DNA of 64,000 nucleotides, from contig KQ965743.1 in assembly GCA_001574975.1 (NCBI GenBank), positions 6,253 through 70,252 on the forward strand, in the 5' to 3' direction. This DNA is from Gonapodya prolifera JEL478 (taxonomy: Eukaryota > Monoblepharomycota > Monoblepharidomycetes > Monoblepharidales > Gonapodyaceae). A program made the translations under genes and the position numbers. The notes below the pieces were generated by a model. That model searched no databases, was not told the DNA's origin, and saw only the letters and a program-made list of their open reading frames with translations. Shown piece by piece: positions 22,585 through 33,945 of this stretch. Numbering within the stretch: the first letter of the stretch is position 1; each line of letters opens with the position of its first letter.

Positions 22585-24888
22585 CTACACATTAGACAGG
22601 CGGTTCGGGAAAGTGCTCTCGGAGAACTGAAGAAGCTTATGTTTTAGAATTTTATTTCCATTTTGCAGGTCAGATAACATCTCACCTTCCCCTGCACCAC
22701 CGAGACCTGTCGCTTCCAAGAATGGCTTCCACCGCGCCATTTCGACTTTCAGCTTGCTCGAAAGATTGTTGTACTCCCACGCCCGTGTCGCCGCCCGGAG
22801 TTCGACGGGTACGTTTAGCATCGAATCAACCATAGCATGACATTCTAATGATGACAGACTTCGTTTCGTCGGGTTCGGGTCCCTTTAAAAGGTGTGTGAG
22901 TGTCTTTCTTTATTATATCAGGGAGAAACTGCCTTACTGCTGTTCTTCTCTCAGTCCTTTTATTCTCTGTCAACATGGAGGTTGTTCCGATGAATGAACT
23001 TCTGCGACGTACAAGCACTTACACTCACCTGGGCGAGCTCAGGGACTTGCAACATATGGATCACCGGTGTGTCATGGTTGAAGGCTCCGCAACCTCATCT
23101 GAATGGGAGACTGCTCAGAAAGCCCACTCAGCATTTAAATTCACGAAGTCGCACCTGGCACGTTTGTTGCCGCCCCATCGACCTCAGCGACCGCTGCCAT
23201 CAGAGGATAAAGTTTTTGAGAAGACAGGCATAATTGAAAAGTTGTGGCAAACCTTTCACCAACTTCACCGACCTGAGTAACCAATAAATTTCTTCGCGGC
23301 ATCCCGGACTCTCCCAATCACCTGCTCACTCTCCAGTGCATCTTGGAATATTTTGATTTCGGACAGTTGTGACTCGCGTGGTATATTCCCCAGACACTGG
23401 TTCAGCGGAGTATGGATATTTGTCATTAATGTGTCAAAGGAATCAACTCGAACATCTTGTAGTGCACGTAGAACCTGGTGAACACTATGAGTATGATCAA
23501 ATTAATAAGAGAGAACATCTTGTACCTCTATGATTGCGGTGGTCGTCTTGTTCAACCACGTGAAAGTTTGGAAGAAGTCACAAAGCGAAGAATGTGAGGC
23601 AGCTCTCACCTCATCAAAAACATCCTCTTGGTTCCCTCTGTGTCAATTCTTCAGAGGTACAAGATCCCACGCCTTCAGATCTGGTACATCGGTCCAAAAC
23701 TCCATCGCCGTATCTTTCCAGCTGGTTTGCTTGGCGCTCAATCGAACTTCTAGATGACGAGATGGGTCACCAACTCGCGCAACGCGCACAAGAAATTGCG
23801 CATTGGTGTCTTCAACGGGAGGTAACTTGTCGGGCCTGAGAAGGCTCAATGGAACATCAATGATCATGGAGCCAAACGACAGTTGTTTTAAGAACTGCTG
23901 GAGGAAGAGAAAAAGCTCCTTTGCCTGGAACTTATTTGTCAACGCCTTTTCGAAGCAGTAAAAAGAACTTTAATTGACACCAACCATCACACTGAATTCT
24001 TTTGGCGAAATAAGCAGAGCTGAAAGCTGAATTAAAGCAGCAGAAATTTTGACAAAACCAAATATAGGACAACTACGAGTTGTCTCACGATCACATCTTC
24101 TCTCTCAATACCATCGTAAAGAAGGTCCAGAGCTCGAGCACGCCAAAGCCAAGGGGTGAGGGCCTGAGCGCTTTGAGAATTGATGTTTCAGGTTCCGTTG
24201 AGTGATTTCCTACAACAGGGATTCAGAAAGAAAACCCCTGAACTGTCTGGAGAGTCAACGTACTCATGAACTTTGTAATCCCGTCCAAATGTGAAGCCAG
24301 AACTTTGGGGAAGTAGACGACCGAAGATTCCCCGAAAGAACCTCTGTCACTCGACAAATCTCCAAGGGAGTTGAGGACCTCCCGAACCACTTCGGACTCA
24401 TCAAGTATGGTCGCGGTTTCAGTGAGAATCTCTTCTTCTGGCACTTTAAGATACCGGCAATCTGCTTTGACTTTCTCCCAAAAATCTGTATCTCCAGCTC
24501 CAGCAATCGACTTTTTTCCGGGTGCACGGGAGACTTCCTTTACGGAGAGCAGCGGTCGAAGAAAACTGTGCTCGCGTGCGCTTCGATGCTTATCCCGTTC
24601 CACGGTGAGGTTTGCCTTGTAGAGGGCCGTCAGAGCAAACGCTCTGGAGCCGTATAATTCTTTGAGTGTCAAGGTATCAATTGAATTCATTTTCCTGCCT
24701 CACAAATGGCTGTCGAAATCCTCGCCGGGGTCATTCAAAACTGAAGTCCGACCCTCGACCTTGCATTTTTCCAGAATCGCCGCCTTTGCCCTGCGCCATG
24801 GCTGAATCGCTTCGAATGCGATGGCACTCAGTTGATTCAAGTTCGCAAGGAGCCACTCGTGCGCGCGGACATGAACAAGGACCGTCAC
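22585..24888 (-). CDS. Hypothetical multi-exon helical protein, unrecognised
   Basis: A chain of minus-strand exons shows consistent coding character. 24700-24888 is helix-rich with AHEWLLANLNQLS. 24240-24690 begins MNSIDTLTLKELYGSRAF and ends at a GTACGT donor. A short exon near 24070-24165 contains RARALDLLYDGIE. 23660-23950 has SFGSMIIDVPLSLLR. 23530-23625 has DEVRAASHSSLCDFFQTF and a GTAC donor. 23280-23475 has DTLMTNIHTPLNQCLG and RDAAKKFIGY. A further exon runs to about 23155 with GTGCGA as donor, and a last exon at 22585-22833 ends RLSNV-stop. The protein looks soluble and alpha-helical, with no signal peptide or catalytic motif. Exon borders are approximate. This is real-looking coding sequence with no family I can name. 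Confidence 0.45.
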
Positions 24889-25289
24889 GGCTTGACTCTA
24901 ATGTTCCACAGAACATTTTTGGCATCAAGAGACTCGGGGGGTCGTGAATCGCTAGTAAAGTGAGTTGGAACAGGAAGATCCACCAGTCATCCAGCAGCTG
25001 ACTCAGGACAGGTTTTGAGGAGTACCAAAGCACTCGATGGCTTTTCCTTTTCCCTTGTCCGGTATTTTGGAAGTGGACTGGTGAAAGTTCGGTCAGGAAG
25101 AGGGTCGGGTCCACGGTTGGTGCGACCCTAGTTGCCGCCTTTTTCCGAATGGAAAACCTGAAGACCGACAGAAGCTCAGACCCGATCAGCGATCACCAAT
25201 TGCTGTAGGACCGTCGTGTGACGTGATATACTAGCGCATAATCAGGACCGTCTGCATGAGCTGTGCCAGTGAGTGAGCCATCCTCGGTT

Positions 25290-26297
25290 CACTCATCAAA
25301 GGTGGGAGATGAGGAATGGGAACTGGATAAGCCGAGCGATGGGGCATCATGGAGAAACTTTGAAAGAGGTAGTAGATTGCGGGGAGACGAGGCTGAAGGG
25401 TAGGGATGGTGAGTATGCGAGACGGCGTTTCGGTCGACGTCGCGACGTCCCGCGCCAGCGTTCATAGCCCACAACCTCTGCGCCGTCAGCGACAATGATA
25501 TGGCGAGCATCTACTTTCCGCCAGAACGTCACGGGAGAAGGGATGTTGGGACGCGCGATCTTGAATCGCCATCATATCTTTCTTCTCGCAGATGTGACAT
25601 GACGACACTTCAACTGCTGGAACCTCAGATAAGGTATTACTAAATGATGCGCAGTGCAGAAGGAACTCGAAACGAGCAGAGCCGGGTGGAGTGGCAGATT
25701 TGATGACTTCGAATTTCACAAAGATCCGCGGCTCTTTGACCACCTACTGGACCAGTGCGAAATAGTGAAGGAAGCGGCGTGGGCATATTCACCCGCAATT
25801 TCAACTGTCATCACCTCCGTCCCCAGCACTAGGCTTCGGCGGCAAACATCGCTCTTGTTTCGGAGTCAAGGTAGCTTTTCTCCCACGTGCACGTACACAA
25901 AACACCTCTCCAGGATCTCCGCGACATTGTGTAAACGAGTTGCTAATGGTTTGCGGTAGTTTGGAAAAGGAAGGTGCTTTTGGGGAACGGGGCCCCCCGG
26001 GGTGAGTGTAGGATTATTAGAGCAGGAATGAAATGTGAATCGGTGTAGTCATTACGAGCATCAGATTTCGCAGAAGTTTAGGTGTCGTCGGTGCAGATAA
26101 TGATATCCGATAGTTGACCTTCCAACATTTTCGAATGCATGACCACCTTGGTCAGCACATCCGAGGTGATACCAGAGCTGGTCGTCATTGTTGGAGATCA
26201 CCTCCGAAGCCAAGTGTTCTATTGCGGTCGGGAGATTTCGACGTAAAGCTGATGTCACTCTGGACTGAATTTGCATGGGTTCTTTAAGATAAAGCAT
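25290..26297 (-). CDS. Tentative multi-exon gene, unrecognised
   Basis: Minus-strand blocks that could be exons of one gene: 26061-26297 begins MLYLKEPMQIQSRV and includes DDQLWYHLGCADQGG; about 25880-25960 encodes RLHNVAEILERCFVYVHV; about 25750-25840 has EVMTVEIAGEYAHAASF; 25640-25743 has RIFVKFEVIKSATPPG; about 25400-25560 has KVDARHIIVADGAEVVGY. Composition is globular rather than low-complexity, but the joins are guesses. No domain is recognised. Confidence 0.3.
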
Positions 26298-26473
26298 CAG
26301 TGATACTCAATTAGCTTGTGGGAACGGTGGTGACAAAACTCGTCACTGCTTTTCATTTTACAAATAGCCTGCACTACACAAACAGCGTGAATTTAGAGTA
26401 GTACAAACACGCGTGGCAGTTTTGTGTTCGTGCATAGTTCTCCTGTTTTCTCTACTACTTCCTCGAGCATCTG

Positions 26474-27250
26474 ATGCCACCTATTCTCGCTGACCTCGGT
26501 CCAATCCACGTCAAGGCCCTGGAGCTGTTCGGAAACGCTTCAAGCGGAGCCGGTCTCACATCCGTCACTGCTCTAGCCGGGGTGGATCCAAACATTATTC
26601 CATCCGTCTTCTCTCCGCGCTTTGATTACTTGACCGAAACGCTTCGCAGGTGCACAGAAGTTTGCCTTTGGAGAATGAGCGCTCCGAGGATCCAGCCACT
26701 GTCGTCGCCATCGACGTGGGTGGGAATCGGCTATCCGAAACCATCACCATTTGCCAGCACGGTCCGGTCCGCCCGAGACCTTCGCCAAACCACGTCCAGG
26801 TTGTCCAATCTTATGCCACCCGACTCACCTCGAACCTTGCTGGCTCTGGGATGGTTCCGTTGGCCTTTGAAATTTCAGGCTTCACACCGACCCCCGTCAA
26901 CATCCTGCCTTCTGCCCCCCTTCCCGGCGACTGTGTCGTCAAAATTGGAGGCAAGGGCGGGACTGGTGCGTCCTGCTTGATCGGAGCAACGGTTTTGTTT
27001 CCAAGTACAATGGGTAGCACCCGGGCGCAAACAACCGCGGGTCCGAAAGTCTCCAGGGCCATCACCCGCACGGTACCGCTCGCTGCTCTCTCGGCTGCCG
27101 TGGGGTTGCAAACCTACGGGATTGGTGTTTGCTTGGCGGCAAGGTAAGGTTCGAAGTTGGGGTGTTTTGGCATGACGTGGCATGACTTTCAAACGTTTCA
27201 GTCCAAGTGCCGTGCCAGCGTCCGTGAACTTCCAAAAGGCTGCTGCGTGA
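26474..27250 (+). CDS. Hypothetical protein, glycine/alanine-rich
   Basis: An ATG at 26474 opens a frame starting MPPILADLGPIHVKALELF. From about 26650 the convincing coding frame is a different one (VVAIDVGGNRLSETITI, later IGGKGGTGASCLIGATVLF). It ends at a GTAAGG donor (27144) and joins a last exon 27202-27250 ending NFQKAAA-stop. The switch near 26640 needs either an intron with a non-standard donor ending at GCAG (26646-26649) or a one-base assembly error. The middle part is rich in G, A, T and V with hydrophobic stretches, but has no clear transmembrane helix. No family recognised. Confidence 0.4.
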
Positions 27251-28383
27251 ACAACTGCCTTTACCCCAGACGACCAACTCCAATTCGCGCTCGAGGCACT
27301 GTCGGTGTTCTAATAAAAGGGATACATGGGTGAAAGGATCGAGGGTGGGAGAGATGGAAAACAAAAACTGATTTTACAGTTTGGGCATTTGATTGTAGAA
27401 GTTTGGGTTACAAATTGATTGAGTTCTCAATTAAAAGAGGGAAAAATATGTGGAGTGATTATTGACTACTCAAGAGCTCCAACCCAGCGGTTCGAAGATT
27501 GACCCCGAAGAGGAGGAAACAGCTCTCGCGTGCAGGTGACAGCGCAATGAGGTAACGGTGGGCGAGCGAGAAGGCGAAGTTTTTGGAAACCGTTTCTCTC
27601 GGAAAGATAGTTCACTTCAGAAAATGCGAATGCAATCACTATGTGACTTGACGCCCTGTAGCTCTGCTTACAGTGAGTCTTTCCCAACGCTCGTCTTTGT
27701 CGGGCATGCTGAAGGTTTAATGATTTCATTTCGAAACAGGGATTTCGAGAGCAGCCAACTGTTTCCCCAAAGCATTCGGCCTTGGTTCGGAAATCCGGAG
27801 GACGTGGCCAATGCTAGGATAAATGGGGATTGAATCTCGTCAACTGCTTGAACAGATACGCAACGGAGGCCATGTTCAGCTCACTCATACAACATATTCG
27901 TTCCATTCGTCGACTCGAATGTTTGGGTAGCGAGTCGTGGGCACCGAGTCGGATGCAGTGGAAAATTCGTTTTCGGAACTCTGGAATTCATGTGTTCAAG
28001 AGGCCAAGAGGATCACGGAGTTGTCTTGGGCTAAAAGTGGCATGGGAAAGGGACATGGAGGGCAAGGAAATAGCCCTTGGTAAGCTATCTTCACGTGGAT
28101 TATTATATCAAAACTCTCACGCGAAACCTCATGTTCGATGAATTACGCCGACATCCTTATCCACGTGTAATGTCTTAATCTTGGTGTCGATCTACAAATG
28201 AGGGTAAAAGTGCGATCCGATCGCGGCAAAAGGTGTTTATCCCGTTCCGACTCTGCCTGCCTCACACTTCTCCCACCCACGCCACACCGCTGTCACGTTC
28301 TTTTGCCAGCATCGCACCGCGGAACCGCGCGCTCTTCACTCCCTGCACTCCCTCGCTGCCATCGCACCTGACACGCGCCACAC
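27251..28383. other. Intergenic region with weak open frames
   Basis: Small plus-strand frames at 27558-27833 and 27830-28141 overlap and have no recognisable content. A short piece near 27840-27930 (ESRQLLEQIRNGGHV) looks protein-like but cannot be extended with good splice sites. The last ~200 bases upstream of 28384 are C/T-rich, as is common in promoters of this genome. Confidence 0.35.
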
Positions 28384-29969
28384 ATGTCGTCCAACGTCAC
28401 TGCCTCGGTGCGTGCTGCCTTCTCTGCCAACTCAACACGCGATCCCGTCTCCGCTTGAGCGATCCCTCACTCTTCTAAACTAATCCACACCTCACTCCCC
28501 AATCCACTCACACGCCTCGTCACCCCGCGTCCACCCCGCGCCAGTGGGCAAACCTGTACCCCGGTCCCCCCGAGGGTTTCGTTCTCGAACCCCTCAGCGC
28601 GTTTTTCCCGCTCATCACCTACATGTCAATCATCACCGTCGGTCTCACTGCGTTTCTGGCAAGGAACAAGCCCCTCCATGATAAAGTCATGATTGGGTAC
28701 TTTATCATCTCCGTGTTCATTCACTTTAACTTGGAGAGATACTACACTCACGTGAGTCGACCTGCGAGGTCTTGAGTGCGAAGCACGGAAGACCGAGCTG
28801 TCCGAGCGCCGAGCGCAGTGAGCGCAGCGCACGGAGCGAGGACTCCGAGGCCTAAGCGCCGCCAGGCACTGACCGAGGCCAATATTTCGCGGAGCGAGCA
28901 CCGATGAGCGACATCGAGGCATAAGTGTCGTGAGGCCCTGACCGAGACTGTCAGGAGAGAGTGGAAGTTGACGCCAAAGTTTTCGACATGCCCCTTCATT
29001 TCTTGCCCTCTCCCCTCCCCCATCTTCCGTCCTCAGTGGAACCACACCATCCTGGACCCCACAAACAACGACCTGATGGCCCGCGTATGGCGCCACTACG
29101 GAATCTCCGACACGCGCTGGTACGTCATCAAATACTCTCCGTTTCCGTTTCCGTTTCCCCCCGAAGCGTTTTGGCGTCATTCTCACTTCACTTTCTTTCT
29201 CTTGATGACTACGAATCATGTCATCAAATGCCCTTCCATTGCCCCCGGCAATGGTAAATCGTCATTGTCCCCACCCTTCACTTGCGCTTGATGATCACGA
29301 AAGGTGGGGCCAACAGCCCGGCATTCCCAAGTCGCAGTACTCGTGCATGTACGGCCTGGAGTGGCTCGCCGCTTACGAGTGCGGCCCGCTCGTCCTTCTC
29401 ACGTGCGTTTCAGTCTTTGTTCCATTGTCTCTCTTTCCCCCCCGCTCGTAACCGTAATGTTCTGTCTTTTCCGCTCTCGGCCCGGCCCCATCCACGACAT
29501 ATACATATGCTGCAGAATCATCCTGGCCTTTTACGACTCGCCCTGGCGCTGGGCAGTCCAGTCGGCCGCAGTCACCGCCCAGGCGTACGGCCTCTTCATC
29601 ACGTGGCTCCCGGCGTTTTACGAGGACTTGAGCTCCGTTCCCGGTTCGTTCATCACCACGTCGTTTGTCGTTTGTCGTTTGTCATTAGCGTGTTTCGTTT
29701 TTGGTCTCATCAATAACCACCCCTTACCGCGTGTGCTTCGTCTTCAACCACGGAACCTGCACCTGCACATACCCTTTTCGAAACCCCCTAACCCGCGACG
29801 CGTCTCAGAAAACGACCCCATCCTCTACTGGGGCTACTTTATCGGCATGCAGTCGCCTTGGGCCTTCTTCCCCGTGCTCGCCGTCATCCAGAGCGGGTGG
29901 GAGACCGTCAAGATCTTCAACAGGGTCAAGGAGCTTGAAGCCATTGTCGGAAAAACCAAGAAGCAGTAA
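28384..29969 (+). CDS. Emopamil-binding (EXPERA) family protein, probable sterol delta8-delta7 isomerase
   Basis: Six exons with matching phases (28384-28407, 28545-28751, 29037-29119, 29304-29402, 29516-29643, 29809-29969) give 233 residues with four to five membrane helices, as in EBP. Family residues visible include IHFNLERYY (the H...E pair at the end of helix 2), then a WRHYG-x-SDTRW segment matching the EBP W-x-x-Y-x-x-x-D-x-R-Y/W motif, MYGLEWLAAYECGPL, and QSPWAFFPVLAVIQS in the last helix. The C-terminus is basic (KTKKQ), consistent with ER retention. EBP shifts the sterol double bond from C8 to C7. Yeasts do this step with the unrelated ERG2, so the true role in this fungus needs care: EBP-like paralogues without isomerase activity exist. 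Intron 2 contains a dispersed repeat. Confidence 0.85.
28752..29036. repeat. Intron-borne GC-rich repeat, copy 1 (EBP intron 2)
   Basis: The 285-nt intron is more than twice the usual length here. It holds GCGCAGTGAGCGCAGCGC, then CCGAGGCCTAAGCGCC at 28845-28860 followed by CACTGACCGAGGCC and GCGGAGCGAG. The same cores occur in the desaturase intron and both POP5 introns. The sequence is full of short self-complementary GAAGCG/GGAGCG units. Confidence 0.8.
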
Positions 29970-30259
29970 GCGGCGGGCCGGGAATGTGCACCGGAGGGTT
30001 GTCGAGAGTGTCAGACAGAGGGAATCGACGGCATGTTGTATGAATGAAAGAGCTTTCGATAGAGGAACGCTTGTACCGGGCTCGTAGTTTAAAAAGACTC
30101 AATGTTTAATGGGTTGTCAACAATCTTACAACCGTCCAATACAAATGCAATTCCGAATGCTGCAAAAGCTTCTCATACATACACGAGGCAAGTCCTGCTG
30201 CAATCTTATGATCAATCAAACCTCATTGCTCCCCAAAGGGCCGAAAACAGCATGGTCTC

Positions 30260-33200
30260 TTAACCCCCAAAAGGATTCTGGCCCAGCCCCAACAACACGA
30301 ACGAGTACACGGTCGTGGCAACGATCAACACGCTGAGGAACCCGAGAAAGGCCCTCGCGACGGTCCGGGGGGTGACTTTCCACCAGTTCGGCACGGCCTG
30401 AAACGCGGGACTCACAAAGTTGGGGTTTGTGGGGATGGTTTTGCTCCGTTTCAGAGAATAGTCGGGCCCCTCGTCTTCCGATTCAGATTCGTCCTTGTCC
30501 TTGGGGGGCAGCAGAAGAGCGGCCGACGACGCCGAGTCAGAGTGTGGGTTCCGCTGCTGATGGCTCTCGTCGATATCTTCGGCTCCTTCAGCTTGCGTCG
30601 CGATTCCCGGAGGGAGGAACGATGTCCCTTCGCTCTCCTGCTCCGGGCCGCCGAACCTCACTTTCCGACTCGAGGCAGTCTCGGCGTCTTTAGTGGATTC
30701 TCCCTTTACTAAAAAGTCCTCCGACGATCTGCCCCCATCTCCGCCGTCGTTTGATTGTCTGTCCTCGTTTGAAAGTCTCACAGAGTCCAGACTCCTACTC
30801 CTTTTTGCGGAACGATCCAGCAGACCTCGTGGCCGCTCCGAAGGTGCAGGACTCGAAGTGATGGCCATATATCCCTTCGCGATATCTGCAATGTCCTCCT
30901 TCGCCTCTTTATCTCCATAGCTCGACCAAGTTAGATCACCATCGTCGTCGCTTTCCTCTTGCGGATCGTCAACTGGCAGTGTCAATGGGCGAAGGAACGT
31001 GGGACGAACTCTGCTGGTAGGCGTAACGGGACTTGCATTTTCAAATGCTTCCAACATGGTGTCTGATTGTTGGGAAGATGCACCCCATCGACGCGTAACA
31101 GATCGTGGAACCAGTCCGGCCCCAGGTTGCCGAACATCCTCCAAAATGTCTCTGCGCCACCTTGTCTTGGTGCCCCTGTTTAATGATGGGGGCTTGGAAT
31201 CCATAATGCGGCTCAGGCTGTTGGAGAACCGCGACGATTCTGACGGATTTGCCAGACTTTCCGTTAAGTTTTCCGCTAGAATGGCATATCCATCTCTGGA
31301 AGAGCCGGTTGCAGCGCCGGACAGAAGTGGCTCAGCAATCTTCGAAGATCCATTCACTCTGGTTGAGTCAGAGTCCGCTCTGCTTTGCGGTTCCGGTGCG
31401 GAACCTCCATTTTGTGCTCCATTTTCTGCATCAGGGTCCCAACCATCACCATAGTCCACCTTTTTTCCATCATTCAGAACTTTCTCGAAATTCACATCGG
31501 TGAAGAATTTTTGCAAACGGGGCTGATCGCTCTTGCCCTTTGACCTGCGATCGAGGCGATCAATGTAGCGATGAATTGACTCAGATGATTCGTGAATAGA
31601 GCGCAGAATGTTACGTTGGTGTTTGGTCAACGCTAAGGAAGGAGTTCAGCAACTACAGAGTTGGACAAAGTAACCTTTGCTGACCTCGACCGTTTTCATA
31701 GCCATCTCTAAATGATGTCGCCCGAAGATATATCAAGAACGGGATGATGAAGTTAGCTGTCGATATGAACAGCAGTCCTGTCCAGTTCGTCCATGTATTG
31801 ATTGCAGATCCCGTTTGCATTGGAATACTGGCAAGCCACGGGAGAACATGAGTAAACACAGTCGCAATCCCTGCCGAGAAGTAGTGACCATCAGTCGCCC
31901 TAGATGTTCTTGCGGCCTTATTTCACTCACGATATGATAGAATTTCATTCTGAACCAGATTGTTCCGGGCGACAATACACGTCACTGGAATGGAAGCCAT
32001 TAGCACTGCAATTGTAAAGATATATCTATATGGCAAGAAGCAGTTGCAGAGGGATCGTTCTCGAGGGACCAACACATACATTAGAATCCTCACCCGAAAA
32101 CATTGCTCACTGTTCCGAGCGTTCCGTCTATTTCTCCGAGCGCCGAAAGCAAGTTCTGCACGTCTTTAAGGGACAGCGCACCAAATATACCAACGAGAAT
32201 ATACACAATCGTGGCACCAGCTGTGGCTGACCACAGTGTCGTGCTGACTGGGACGTGTTTTTGTTTGACATTAATCCACGAAGGTACGGTGACAATAAAA
32301 GCATAATTTGTCATCGTAAGCCCTGGGGCAGACGGGATAGAACCTTTTCGGGGGAATAAGATGCCACCCATGTTGACGATAATGCCCGAATCAAACTGCG
32401 ACTCACTTCCAAAAGCGGGAAGAGGGTTTGATAATCCGTTCATGAAAAATGCGATGAGCCATTGAAAAACGATCACAACAGCTATCACCACCGCCGCTGG
32501 TACAACAATCACTGGTGATGATTTTGGTCGACGCAAAGGGATCAAGCAACAACCAACCGATTTGCGACCAGATATTGTCATCCAAATTCAAGGTACCGAG
32601 TGGGAACACGGTGCAAAGTGCAATCTGAGTCAACCAAAAATTGATAAGCAATTTTTCGGACGATACCACAATAGATTTCAAAGACTTACGACCATACCGA
32701 GTGTGATAAACATGGGGACATTTCCGAACGGGCTTGGAGGAGCTGGTGTTACACCGTCAAGTGCAGTCTGAGCCACGCAAAAGAAAGGAGACGTTGAGTT
32801 GAATGTTGGAGCGACTGAAACGACGTTGGATGAAAACGCGATGCCGCAGTCTTTTTTAAAGATCGCCATGACAAGTTTATCGAATTGCTGGACGAAACGT
32901 TGTTTATGGCCTGGCGTTGGACGTGCAACCTTGAATGATACGCTCACCTGAATCGTCAAAACAATGTTTGCTACATTCAATCCTTGCAACGCAGCGTACA
33001 GCATAAATTGCCCGAGATAGTGGAGGTATTTGTTCTCGAAGTAAAAATTGATGAGAGTCGCAAACTCCACTGTTCCCTATTGTCGCAAGAGTAGCCAAGC
33101 GAGAGACAAGCGGTAGCGCCAGGGATTCACTCGTTCTCATCACCTATTACTCACTTGGAAATGTCGGTTTCCAGGAATGTTTTGCATACTCTCCACCAGG

Positions 33201-33539
33201 AACAAACTCCCAATCGTCCCCATCAGAAAGAAAAGGCCAAAGCAAAGAAGAGCTGGAAGCCATCCTGCTTGTTGAAACAACTGTGGAACATAGACAAGAC
33301 CTGGGCCAGAAAGTGAATTTATGAGCAGCGACAATCCGCCAATGATCCCGCTACAGCCAACAAAGAATGAACGTGGAGATCTTGATCCACCAAGTAACTG
33401 TTAACACAAAACCTACACGGTTTTTGAAGTTGTGAGACGCTTATATGTGCCTTGTCTTTTTAGTGTTCGACCAACGGTTGCACTGCCCAAGGTAGAGGCC
33501 GCAAATGCTACATGCGATCCGTCCCCCATCTGGCGTGTG
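30260..33539 (-). CDS. Fungal transmembrane amino-acid transporter (Aa_trans/SLC38-like)
   Basis: This is a multi-exon minus-strand gene. The start at 33539 gives MGDGSHVAFAASTLG and joins, across a GTAGGT...TAG intron, GIIGGLSLLINSLSGPGLVY, the first helix of the fold with the family's N-S-x-x-GPG motif. Further exons show AGWLPALL, MQNIPGNRHFQ, EFATLINFYF, GQFMLYAALQG, PSPFGNVPMF, LNLDDNIWSQIG and FQWLIAFFMNG. Around 31650-32590 are more helices including WINVKQKHVPVSTTLW. A last exon (30260-31630) is remarkable: about 400 residues of charged, serine-rich disordered sequence precede a final hydrophobic helix (FLSVLIVATTVYSFVLLG). The family imports or stores neutral amino acids at vacuole or plasma membrane. 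Exon borders in the middle are approximate. Confidence 0.85.
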
Positions 33540-33945
33540 CGATCGCTGCCAAATGGTGTCAAGATGGGGCGTGTCTTTGTTCAGGATCGATGTGTGCTGC
33601 AGCCCGCTGCACCCCAACCGAACAACCGAACAACCCAATGATCACCCATCCAAAATTTCACGAGCTTTTGACTTGTTATTTATTGGGTTACCCAGAAGAT
33701 TCGAAATCCGTAGGACACAATTTTACACCAATCACATTATCATGGTTGAAGGTTGAAGGGCAGAGTGGTCACATCCAATCGGCTAGATTTGGAAGCCCCT
33801 CGGTCCTTGCAAAAGCAAAAGTCCATATTCCTAGTGACGTGATGGAACCCTCGGATAATCTCTCCGTCTGTTTGCCGCCCTCCCACCCAAACACACTGTG
33901 AGCACCAACGCGGAACCTCCTTGTGCAGACTTTTTCGCCTTTCAA
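33540..33945. other. Intergenic region
   Basis: About 400 bp lie between the start of the permease and the stop of the PP2C gene, both on the minus strand. Open frames here are short and unsupported. This should contain the permease promoter and the PP2C 3' end. Confidence 0.5.

Noticed and set aside
22900-23280. Plus-strand open frame with a hydrophobic start (possible signal peptide)
   Set aside because: It overlaps exons of the minus-strand gene whose splice chain is more convincing. The remainder of the frame is not protein-like.
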